Shown here piece by piece: positions 1 through 6,924 of a stretch of 36,616 nt of DNA; within the stretch, counting starts at the first letter, position 1, and the number at the start of each line of letters is the position of its first letter. The translations under genes were made by a program, and so were the position numbers. The notes beneath the pieces were generated by a model. That model worked only from the letters and a program-made list of their open reading frames with translations. It did no database searches and had not been told where the DNA came from. The DNA lies in the NCBI GenBank assembly GCA_020852055.1, contig JADZBP010000030.1:1-36616 (forward strand), given 5' to 3'. The stretch is from Candidatus Latescibacterota bacterium (lineage in GTDB: Bacteria > Latescibacterota > UBA2968 > UBA8231).

Positions 1-1375
1 CACCCTCACCTTCTCGCCGACCTCGGCCGGGGCCAAACGCGCCTCCCTCACCCTCACCCACAACGCCACCGGCAGCCCGGCCACCCTCGCCCTCAGCGGC
101 GCCGGCAGAGCCGCTGCCACACCCGCCCTGCGGGTCTCGGTGGGCACGGCGCGCAGCGGCCGAAGCGGCACGGCGAACATCCCGATCTCGGTGAGCGACG
201 CCCGCGGCATCGCCGGGGGCGATCTGACCCTGACCTACGATGCCACCGCCCTGACCGCGGTGAACGTGGTGGTCGAGAAACTGGTGCAGGACGCCAGCAT
301 CACCATGGCCCTCAATCTCGACACCGCCGGTCAGGTGAAAGCCAGCCTGGCCGGGGCCAATGCCATTGCCTCGGGCAGCGGCGCCCTGCTGACGGTGGTC
401 TTCGAGGTCAAACCCACCGCCAAAGCCGGCACTGTGACCCTGCAACTGACGGGCAGCCTGAAGGACCAGAACGGCCGGGGCCTCCCGGCCACGGTGAGCA
501 CCGGCTCAGTGGTCATCTCGGTTGCGGGGGCCGCCGCCGGCCTGCTGGGCGATGTCAACGGCGACAAGGTGGTGGATGCAGGGGATGCCATCCTGGTGCT
601 GCGCCACGCCGCCGGCCTGGCCACCCTGAGCACCGCCCAGCGCGACCTGGGCGACGTCAACGGCGACGGGGCCACCGACACCGGCGACGCCATCCTCATC
701 CTGCGCAAAGCCGCCGGCCGCCTGGCCCGCTTCCCCCGGGAAGGGGTCGCCCGCCTGGCCACCGGCCTGCCCATCTTCGACCCGGGCGCCATGGTCCTGC
801 GCCGTGGGTCAGAGGGCGAGATCGCCCTCGAACTGGGCCCCGAGGTCTGGGGGGCCGCACTGATCCTCAGCCACGACCCCGAGACCCGGCTGATCCAGAC
901 CAGCCCCCCCGCCGGAACCCTGCTCAGCGATAACCCCGTCCGGCCCGGCGAACTGCAGCTGGTGCTGGCCAAGGCCGAGGAGGGACCGGCGGTCCTGCGT
1001 TTCCGCCTCGAAGGCCCTGCCCAGACCCTCAGGGTGGAGGGCCGCCTCTACTCCGATCAGGGCCAGGCCATTTCCGTCACCCGGACCCTGGCCCTGCCCA
1101 CGGCCACTGCCCTGGGCAATTACCCTAACCCCTTCAACCCCGCCACCACGCTGCGTTACCAGCTGGCCGAGGCCGGGCCCGTGCGGCTGGCCATCTACAA
1201 CGCCACCGGCACCCAGGTGCGCCTGCTGGTCTCTCAGCCCCAGGCAGCCGGCGTCTACGAAGTGGTCTGGGACGGCCGCGACGAACAGGGCCGCAACGCC
1301 GCCTCGGGCCTGTACCTGGGCCGGCTAGAAACCGGCACGACCCAGCAGACCCAGAAGCTGCTGCTGCTGAAGTAA
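1..1375 (+). CDS. Secreted cohesin-dockerin protein with T9SS-type sorting domain (5' partial)
   Basis: The reading frame is open from base 2 and has no stop upstream, so the N-terminus lies outside the window. A GTG at 140 is only an internal codon. In order I see the end of an ASH/choice-of-anchor-D Ig-like repeat (about 2-110, ending LSGAG), a cohesin-like beta domain (about 140-530), and a type I dockerin with two calcium loops of the form DVNGDxxxDxGD (about 545-730). A linker beta region follows, then a FlgD-like/T9SS type A sorting domain (about 1110-1372) with the NYPNPFNP motif and a C-terminal lysine after a leucine run. Known role of such tails: export through type IX secretion and surface attachment. 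The protein probably mediates surface or protein-protein contacts. Carrying a cohesin and a dockerin in one chain is unusual for a classical cellulosome. It appears unrelated to the downstream operon, from which it is separated by a terminator. Confidence 0.85.
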   Translation, partial: TLTFSPTSAGAKRASLTLTHNATGSPATLALSGAGRAAATPALRVSVGTARSGRSGTANIPISVSDARGIAGGDLTLTYDATALTAVNVVVEKLVQDASITMALNLDTAGQVKASLAGANAIASGSGALLTVVFEVKPTAKAGTVTLQLTGSLKDQNGRGLPATVSTGSVVISVAGAAAGLLGDVNGDKVVDAGDAILVLRHAAGLATLSTAQRDLGDVNGDGATDTGDAILILRKAAGRLARFPREGVARLATGLPIFDPGAMVLRRGSEGEIALELGPEVWGAALILSHDPETRLIQTSPPAGTLLSDNPVRPGELQLVLAKAEEGPAVLRFRLEGPAQTLRVEGRLYSDQGQAISVTRTLALPTATALGNYPNPFNPATTLRYQLAEAGPVRLAIYNATGTQVRLLVSQPQAAGVYEVVWDGRDEQGRNAASGLYLGRLETGTTQQTQKLLLLK

Positions 1376-1393
1376 CCACCGCCCCATCCCTCA

Positions 1394-1430
1394 GCGCGCT
1401 GCCCGAACCTGGGGCAGCGCGCTTGTTTTG
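1394..1430 (+). terminator. Strong intrinsic terminator after the secreted protein
   Basis: A perfect 11-bp stem pairs GCGCGCTGCCC (1394-1404) with GGGCAGCGCGC (1412-1422). The loop is 7 nt, and TTGTTTTG follows directly. The stem starts 18 bases after the stop codon at 1375. It should end transcription of the secreted-protein gene and isolate it from the genes downstream. Confidence 0.9.
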
Positions 1431-1511
1431 TGGCATAGCTGTCCCACTGGGCCACCCCTGTCGCAGGTTTCGCGGCCATTGGGACCTGACTGCCAGAGGG
1501 CACCCTCCTGC

Positions 1512-1542
1512 CGGCTCTATGGCATAGGCCTTGCTGTTTTTT
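1512..1542 (+). promoter_or_regulatory. Palindrome/hairpin plus T-tract in the leader of the first URO-D gene
   Basis: CTATGGCATAG (1517-1527) is a perfect odd palindrome. With flanking GGC/GCC and one bulged T it can fold as a short hairpin. The sequence TTGCTGTTTTTT follows. TGGCATAG also occurs at 1431-1438. It could be a weak terminator or attenuator, or a repressor operator, upstream of the start at 1576. No convincing -35/-10 pair was seen between 1431 and 1575. The evidence is pattern only. Confidence 0.25.
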
Positions 1543-1575
1543 CGCCATCCTGCCCTCGCCACCGGAGCCTGTCCC

Positions 1576-2649
1576 ATGCCCAACGCCACGATGACTTCCA
1601 GAGAACGGGTGCGCGCCGTGCTCGACGGCCGGGCGCCCGACCGCGTTCCCTACCAGGATTCGTACTGGCTGAGCACCCTCCAGCGCTGGCGCCAGGAAGG
1701 TCTGCCAGCCAATGTGGACCCCTCCGACTACTTTGGTTGCGAGATCACCCGCCTGGGCGGCGACTACACCCTGCAGCTGCCGGTGCGCCAGCTCGAAGAT
1801 CATCCCCGCTACCGGCTCTACGTGGACGCCAATGGCGCCACCCGCCGCGACATGGCCCACGGCGACGATTGGACCCCTCAGTGGCTCGACTTCCAGATCA
1901 AGGGCCGCGACGACTGGCAGCGGCTCAAGGACCACGCCGAGTACAACCCCAGCCGCATCCCGGCCGGCATCGCGGACACCTACCGCGCCGAACAGGCCCG
2001 CGGGCGCTTCATCTGTTATTCGGCACACGCCTGCTTCCACCCGACCTGGCAGAAGATCGGCATGGAGACCCTGCTGATGTGGATGCTGGACGACCCCCAG
2101 TTGATCGCCGAGATGTTCGCCGCCCACACCCGGCTCATCCTGGGCCTGTACGACGGGTTCAAGGCCCTGGGTATCGAATTCGACGGGGCCTTCCTCGCCG
2201 ACGACCTGGGCTACCGCAGCGCCCCGCTCATCTCGCCGCAGCTCTATTGCGAACTGGTGCAGCCCTACCATCGCCAGATGTGCGCCCATTTCGCCAAGGA
2301 CGGGATCAAGACCATCCTGCATTCCGACGGCAACGTCGGCCCGCTCATCCCCCACTTCCTCGAGGCCGGCTTCTCCGGCCTGCATCCCCTCGAAGCCAAG
2401 GCCGACCTGGACGTGCGCCAGCTCAAGCCGCGCTACGGCAAGGCCCTGACCCTCTTCGGCAACATCGACGTGCGCCAACTGGCCGCCAGCCCCGAGGAGG
2501 CTACCGAGGAGGTGCGCCTCAAGGTGGAGGCCGCCAAACCCGGCGGCGGCTACCTCTTCCACTCCGACCATTCGGTCCCCTCCGATGTGCCCCTGGCCAA
2601 CTACCGGGCTGCCCTGGCGGCCCTCGAAAGGTACGGGCGTTATGACTGA
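1576..2649 (+). CDS. URO-D-fold protein (methyltransferase-like), paralog 1
   Basis: 357 residues from ATG 1576, chosen because GGAG lies 9 nt upstream; an earlier in-frame ATG at 1531 has no such site. The N-terminal SRERVRAVL..R.PDRVPY pattern and the central ADDLG...PLISP segment are typical of the uroporphyrinogen-decarboxylase superfamily, which includes HemE and the MtaA/MtbA/CmuA cobalamin:CoM-type methyltransferases. It is not HemE: the N-terminal RQAGR propionate-binding motif is absent. At the metal-site position of methyltransferases (His-x-Cys) it has H249-S-D251-G, and the distal Cys position reads H329-S-D-H332. No signal peptide or membrane segment is present, so it is cytoplasmic. 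It overlaps the next gene by 8 bp (ATGACTGA), indicating translational coupling. Family membership is firm; substrate is unknown. Confidence 0.85.
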   Translation: MPNATMTSRERVRAVLDGRAPDRVPYQDSYWLSTLQRWRQEGLPANVDPSDYFGCEITRLGGDYTLQLPVRQLEDHPRYRLYVDANGATRRDMAHGDDWTPQWLDFQIKGRDDWQRLKDHAEYNPSRIPAGIADTYRAEQARGRFICYSAHACFHPTWQKIGMETLLMWMLDDPQLIAEMFAAHTRLILGLYDGFKALGIEFDGAFLADDLGYRSAPLISPQLYCELVQPYHRQMCAHFAKDGIKTILHSDGNVGPLIPHFLEAGFSGLHPLEAKADLDVRQLKPRYGKALTLFGNIDVRQLAASPEEATEEVRLKVEAAKPGGGYLFHSDHSVPSDVPLANYRAALAALERYGRYD

Positions 2650-3613
2650 TACCAAGCTCACCCCCCGCCAGCGCTTCATGCACGCCCTGGAACGCCGGCC
2701 ACCCCTGCCCGGCATGCGGGTGCCCCACTTTGAGCTGGTCTTCTTCCTCACCATGGAGGCCTTCGGCAAGGTCCATCCCTCCCACCGCAATTACCACCAG
2801 TGGGACCAGATGGAGGAGAAGGAGCGCCAGCTCCACCGCCGCGACATGGCCGAACTCTTCATCCACACCGCCCGCCGCTACGAACACGACGCCATCTTCC
2901 TGCACCCCAACCCGGGCCGCGAGGACGAGGTGCTGCGCCTGATCGAGCTGGTGCGCGAGTTGAGCGGCGAGGACTATTTCCTGATGCTGCACGGGGACGC
3001 CACCTACAGCATCCCCTCGGGCACCTCCATGGAGGCCTGGTGCGCCCGCCTGGTGGAGGAGCCGGAGAAGGTCAAGGAGGATGCCGAGCGCATGGTGGAC
3101 CAGGCCCTGGAGCGGGGGGCGCGCCTCAAAGTCCACGGCGGCCTCGACGGGTTTGCCCTGTGCGCCGACTACTGCTTCAACACCGGCCCCTTCCTGCGCC
3201 CCGAATGGTTCGAGGAGTTCGTCACCCCGTACCTGGCCCGGCTGATCCGGGGCTACCGCGAGCAGGGCCATTATGTGATCAAACACACCGACGGCAACAT
3301 CATGCCCATCCTCGACCAGCTGCTGGAGGGCAAGCCCCACGCCCTGCACTCCCTCGATCCGCAGGGCGAGGTGGACCTGGCGGCGGTGAAGAAACAAGTC
3401 GGCGACCAGGTGTGCTTGATCGGCAACGTCAACTGCGGCCTGCTCGATTCGGGGACCGACGCGGAGTGTGTGGAGTCGGCCCGCTACGCCCTGCAGAGCG
3501 GCATGCCCGGCGGCGGGTACATCTTCTCCACCAGCAACTGCGTGTACACCGGCATGGCCCTGCGGCGCTACGAACTGATCCTGGACCTGTGGCGGCGCGA
3601 GGGCAATTACTGA
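2642..3613 (+). CDS. URO-D-fold protein (methyltransferase-like), paralog 2
   Basis: 323 residues from ATG 2642, inside the end of the preceding gene; the start fits the QRFMHALERRPP.P opening seen in this family. Earlier in-frame starts would add residues unlike the family. The core shows FNTGPFLRPEWFEEF and then H215-T-D217-G-N, with Asp where cobalamin-dependent methyltransferases have the zinc-binding Cys. A Cys (C300, in STSNCVYTG) does sit at the distal ligand position, so the putative site is His-x-Asp...Cys. It lacks a signal peptide and membrane segments. Being co-translated with paralog 1 suggests the two act together or as a heteromer (inference). The reaction could be methyl transfer or decarboxylation; the sequence alone does not decide. 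Confidence 0.82.
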   Translation: MTDTKLTPRQRFMHALERRPPLPGMRVPHFELVFFLTMEAFGKVHPSHRNYHQWDQMEEKERQLHRRDMAELFIHTARRYEHDAIFLHPNPGREDEVLRLIELVRELSGEDYFLMLHGDATYSIPSGTSMEAWCARLVEEPEKVKEDAERMVDQALERGARLKVHGGLDGFALCADYCFNTGPFLRPEWFEEFVTPYLARLIRGYREQGHYVIKHTDGNIMPILDQLLEGKPHALHSLDPQGEVDLAAVKKQVGDQVCLIGNVNCGLLDSGTDAECVESARYALQSGMPGGGYIFSTSNCVYTGMALRRYELILDLWRREGNY

Positions 3614-3783
3614 GGCGCCGCGTTCCCCAGGCGGGGCAACCCGATATCCACCCCCCAGCAGCCGGGGCGGGAGGGGAAAAACCGTGAAAACCACCTCTGC
3701 GGCAGGCATTAGGCCGGCGCCCGCCCTTGTTGCCGGGTGGAGAAGAGGGTTTATTTGGGGGGCCCTGTCCTGTGAGGTCCCCT

Positions 3784-4377
3784 ATGCGCTCCACTGCAGT
3801 CCTGCTCTTCCTGCTCCTGTGCGGCGCCCTCGGCGCCCAGGAACAACCCCAGGCCAAGAACCGGCTCTACCCGGCCCTGGGTCTGGGGTTTGTCAACCTG
3901 GAGGAAAAAGGGCTGGGCATCAATCTGCCCGTGGGTCTGCAGCTGATCCTGCCCCGCCACCGGCTGGTGGCCGCCATCCAACTGCTCGACCTGTCCCTGC
4001 TGCAGAACCAGGACCGCACCGACCAGCGTTTCGTGCGCACCTTCGTCTACGGGGAACCGGTCTGCCTGGACACCCAGACCAGGTACCTGGTTTCCTCCTT
4101 CCGCTGCGGGGGCGACACCAAGGCGATCCTCTCCATGGGGGCGGACCTGGCTTTCACCCCGGTGGAGACCTCCTTCTTCGGCGGCAAACCGGGCAAGCTG
4201 GCCCTGGGTCTGGGCTTCCGCGGCTTCAAACCGCGCACCGCCTACGCCACCGTGGGCCTGCTCTTCAACAGCCCCAACGGGGGGGGCAACGACCTCCGCC
4301 TGGCGCTGGGACGGCACTATGTGTTTCTGGGCGCCCACTGGATCCTGCTGCCCAAGTGGCTGCTGGGCAGACACTGA
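3784..4377 (+). CDS. Small exported protein, possible outer-membrane beta-barrel
   Basis: 197 residues from ATG 3784, which has GAGG about 8 nt upstream. The start is supported by a clear signal peptide: MRS, then a hydrophobic AVLLFLLL stretch, then a likely signal peptidase I site after CGALGAQ. The mature part is rich in alternating hydrophobic strands with glycine turns (for example YPALGLGF, LALGLGFRGF, YATVGLLF), as in small outer-membrane barrels. It has two cysteines in the middle and no enzyme motif that I recognise. It stands alone, 170 bp after the URO-D pair and 152 bp before the next operon. A weak promoter-like TTGTTG-N17-TTTATT lies at 3727-3755. Function unknown; envelope location is the only supported inference. 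Confidence 0.7.
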   Translation: MRSTAVLLFLLLCGALGAQEQPQAKNRLYPALGLGFVNLEEKGLGINLPVGLQLILPRHRLVAAIQLLDLSLLQNQDRTDQRFVRTFVYGEPVCLDTQTRYLVSSFRCGGDTKAILSMGADLAFTPVETSFFGGKPGKLALGLGFRGFKPRTAYATVGLLFNSPNGGGNDLRLALGRHYVFLGAHWILLPKWLLGRH

Positions 4378-4529
4378 GCCCGAAGCCTCACCCCCTTCGC
4401 ACCACCGCTCTCCCTCCCCCGAACCCTGCTCTGCCCTCTGGCCGCAAAGATCCCGCCGGCACCCACCTGCGCCGGGAGAATCCGCGCGGCGAGTACCGCT
4501 TTTCCATCCCTATAAGCTGAGGGAAGCCG

Positions 4530-5633
4530 ATGCCGGCGACGATGAGCAAACGCGAACGCGTCGAGCGGACCATGGCCGGCCAGGAAACCGACCGGGTCCC
4601 CCTCTACGACCTCTTGCGCAACGACGCGGCCTTCGCCCACTTTGGCGGCGAACCCCTGCCGCCCCTGGCCAAGGACGCGGCGACCCTGGCCAGGCTCAAT
4701 CACCTCGCCGGCCAGGCGGTGGGCGCCCTGCTGGACATGACCCGCGCCGTGGGGTTCGGGCCGGTGGTCGAGGAGGAGACCACCGACGAGTTCGGCTTCG
4801 TGCACCACCACGCCCCCTTCGAGAAGACCAGTTGGATCAGCCGCCGGCCCTTTGACGACGAGGCCGGGGCCACCCGTTTCCTGCAGCAGTGGGTGGCCCG
4901 CATCCGGGAACAGACCCGCGCCATCGAGGCCAACCCGGCGGCCCACCGCGAGCAGTACCACCGCGCCTTTCTCCAGACCCAGGCGCTGATCGGGGATACC
5001 GTCAACCTGCTGGCCCAGCACGGCCTGGGCCTCGACGATATCCGCCACCGCCTGGGCTTCGAGTACTTCGCCGTCATCAACGCCGAAGACCCCGGCCTGA
5101 TCTCCGAAGCCCTCGAAGCGGGCACGGCACGCAATATCGCCGAATGCCACGCCATCGCCGACCGCAAGCTCTCGCCGGTGGTGCTCACCTACGGCGACAT
5201 CGCCGGCAAGAACAAACTGCTGCACTCGCCCGCCTTCCTGCGCGCCGAGTTCTTCCCCCGCCTCGCGCGGCTCAACGCGGCCTGGCACGAACACGGGATC
5301 AAGTGCCTCTTCCACTCCGATGGGTATTTGATGGAGGTCATGGACGATCTGCTGGCCGCCGGCATCGACGGGCTCAACCCCATCGAGACCGTGGCCGGCA
5401 TGAGCATCAAAGAAGTGCGCCAACAGTGCGGGCCCGAACTCTTCCTCGCCGGGGGCATCGACATGAGCCAGCTCCTGTCCAACGGCAACCCGGACGAAGT
5501 GCGCGCCGCCTGCCATCAGGCCATCGCCGAGGCCGGCCCCGGCTACTTCATGGGCTCCACCACCGAAGCCGACAACAGTTGCACCCTCGACAACCTGCTC
5601 GCCATGTACCAGGTGGCTCACAAAAGCCAGTGA
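4530..5633 (+). CDS. URO-D-fold protein (methyltransferase-like), paralog 3
   Basis: 367 residues from ATG 4530, preceded by GAGGGAAG at about 5 nt; an ATG at 4542 is further from that site. The opening SKRERVERTMAGQETDRVPLYD matches the family N-terminus. The central region has a YGDIAGKNKLLHSP segment and H262-S-D264-G at the metal-site position, again with Asp instead of Cys. The C-terminal part ends GSTTEADNSC.LDNL, where a Cys is displaced by several residues from the usual distal ligand. A GGIDMSQLL segment matches the strand that carries GGID/GNID in the sister proteins. It is soluble and cytoplasmic. It begins the long run of genes to 18775, but a 150-bp structured repeat separates it from the next gene. 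Confidence 0.83.
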   Translation: MPATMSKRERVERTMAGQETDRVPLYDLLRNDAAFAHFGGEPLPPLAKDAATLARLNHLAGQAVGALLDMTRAVGFGPVVEEETTDEFGFVHHHAPFEKTSWISRRPFDDEAGATRFLQQWVARIREQTRAIEANPAAHREQYHRAFLQTQALIGDTVNLLAQHGLGLDDIRHRLGFEYFAVINAEDPGLISEALEAGTARNIAECHAIADRKLSPVVLTYGDIAGKNKLLHSPAFLRAEFFPRLARLNAAWHEHGIKCLFHSDGYLMEVMDDLLAAGIDGLNPIETVAGMSIKEVRQQCGPELFLAGGIDMSQLLSNGNPDEVRAACHQAIAEAGPGYFMGSTTEADNSCTLDNLLAMYQVAHKSQ

Positions 5634-5638
5634 CCTCA

Positions 5639-5788
5639 AGCGGAGGGGAGATGACCCTGAAGGGCTTTCCTGGGGAGCGGTTGGGCTGGGAAGGACGCGG
5701 GAGGGGCTGCGGGGAGAGCGGAGCGAAGCGAGCAGAGCGGCAAGTCCGCGCCTTGGGAAAGCCCGGAGCGGGTCGCTCCCCGACGCTC
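5639..5788 (+). repeat. Structured intergenic repeat, copy 1
   Basis: This 150-bp element is closely matched by 29223-29371 in the same orientation. Both copies sit between a stop codon and the next start, ending 29 and 23 nt before an ATG. Both begin AGCGGAGGGGAGATGACC and end GCGGGTCGCTCCCCGACGCTC, with a diverged centre. Long-range arms pair: 5662-5670 (GGGCTTTCC) with 5755-5764 (GGGAAAGCCC). Copy 2 has different bases in both arms but stays complementary. A local hairpin GGAGCG-GGT-CGCTCC lies at 5765-5779. It could be an RNA leader element or a mobile palindromic repeat. A 56-codon reading frame from ATG 5651 with a good ribosome-binding site runs through it, but changes between copies do not respect codons. 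Confidence 0.85.
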
Positions 5789-5817
5789 CTTGGGTACCAC
5801 CACAGAAAGGACCCATC

Positions 5818-6924
5818 ATGAACGACCGCGAGCGTTTCCTGCGGGTGATGAAGTTCGAGCAGCCCGACCATGTGCCCAATTACGAGTTGGGGTTGTGGGG
5901 CCAGACCGTGGACCGCTGGTACGAGGAGGGCATGCCCCAGGACGCCCTGTACCACAACTGGTTCGAGGGCGAACCCTACTTCCGCATCGCCCGGCGCGCC
6001 TTCGCCCCGCTCAACACCAGCCTGCTGCCCCCCTATGAAATGGAGACCCTCGAGGAGGACGAGCGCTACGTCGTCTACCGCCATACCGACGGCATCGTCA
6101 GCCGCGCCCTCAAGGAAGGGGCCGCCCGCGGCACCCGCTCCTCCATGGATCAGTACCTCTCCTTCCCGGTGACCGACAGGCAGAGCTTTCAGCAGATGAA
6201 GAAGCGCTTCGACCCCGCCTCGCCGGCCCGCTACCCCCTGTGGTGGGACGAGATGGTCAAACGCTGGCAGCAGCGCGACTACCCCCTGTGCCTGCTGACC
6301 AACGGCACCATCGGCCTCTACGCCCAGCTACGGCGCTGGGTGGGCACCGAAGAGGTCTCGTATCTGTTTTTCGATGACCCCGCCTTCGTCGAGGAGATGC
6401 TCGACTTCACGGTGGATTTCACCCTGGCCCTCACCGAGCGGGCGCGCGGCGAGCTGCAGTTCGACTACTTCAACTTCTTCGAGGATTTTGCCGGCAAGGG
6501 CGGTCCGCTCATCTCCCCCGCGTTGTTCCGCAAGTTCCTGCTGCCCCGGTACCGGCGCCTCATCGACGCCTTCCGCCAGAGCGGCATCGAGCATATCTGG
6601 CTCGACTCGGACGGGGACACCCGCGTGCTCATCCCCCTGCTCATCGAGGCGGGCATCACCTGCCACTGGCCCCTGGAGCAGGCCTCGGACATGGACCCCC
6701 ACCCACTGCGCCGCGAATACGGCCGCGACCTGGCTTTCTGCGGCGGCATCGACAAGCGCGAGCTGACCAAGGGCAAAAAAGAGGTGAAGGCGGAGGTGTA
6801 CGCCAAGATCCCCGCCATGCTCGAGAGCGGCGGCTTCATCCCCCACCTCGACCACACCTTTCCCCCCGATATCCCGTACGAGAATTTCCTCTATTACCTG
6901 GAACTCAAGGAGAAGCTGCTGTGA
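5818..6924 (+). CDS. URO-D-fold protein (methyltransferase-like), paralog 4
   Basis: 368 residues from ATG 5818, preceded by AAAGGA. It opens NDRERFLRVMKFEQPDHVPN, the usual family start. The FFEDFAGKGGPLISP segment is the family's central signature. At the metal-site position it reads D263-S-D265-G, so even the conserved His is replaced. The distal ligand region reads H343-L-D-H346 followed by PPDIPYEN, closely resembling paralog 1 (SDH...SDVP). If a metal binds here, it must use Asp and His rather than His and Cys. Soluble and cytoplasmic. It overlaps the next gene by 4 bp (GTGA), so the two are probably translationally coupled. The structured repeat lies immediately upstream and may control this gene and those after it. 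Confidence 0.83.
   Translation: MNDRERFLRVMKFEQPDHVPNYELGLWGQTVDRWYEEGMPQDALYHNWFEGEPYFRIARRAFAPLNTSLLPPYEMETLEEDERYVVYRHTDGIVSRALKEGAARGTRSSMDQYLSFPVTDRQSFQQMKKRFDPASPARYPLWWDEMVKRWQQRDYPLCLLTNGTIGLYAQLRRWVGTEEVSYLFFDDPAFVEEMLDFTVDFTLALTERARGELQFDYFNFFEDFAGKGGPLISPALFRKFLLPRYRRLIDAFRQSGIEHIWLDSDGDTRVLIPLLIEAGITCHWPLEQASDMDPHPLRREYGRDLAFCGGIDKRELTKGKKEVKAEVYAKIPAMLESGGFIPHLDHTFPPDIPYENFLYYLELKEKLL

Noticed and set aside
1..1375. Part of a cellulosome scaffold
   Set aside because: Only one cohesin-like domain is visible, no dockerin-bearing enzymes follow, and the glycosidase-like genes downstream are cytoplasmic and lack dockerins.
5651..5821. 56-codon frame in the repeat as a protein-coding gene
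   Set aside because: Differences between repeat copies preserve base pairing and not the amino acids, and the second copy's frame stops after 34 codons. Kept as a finding about initiation, not as a gene.
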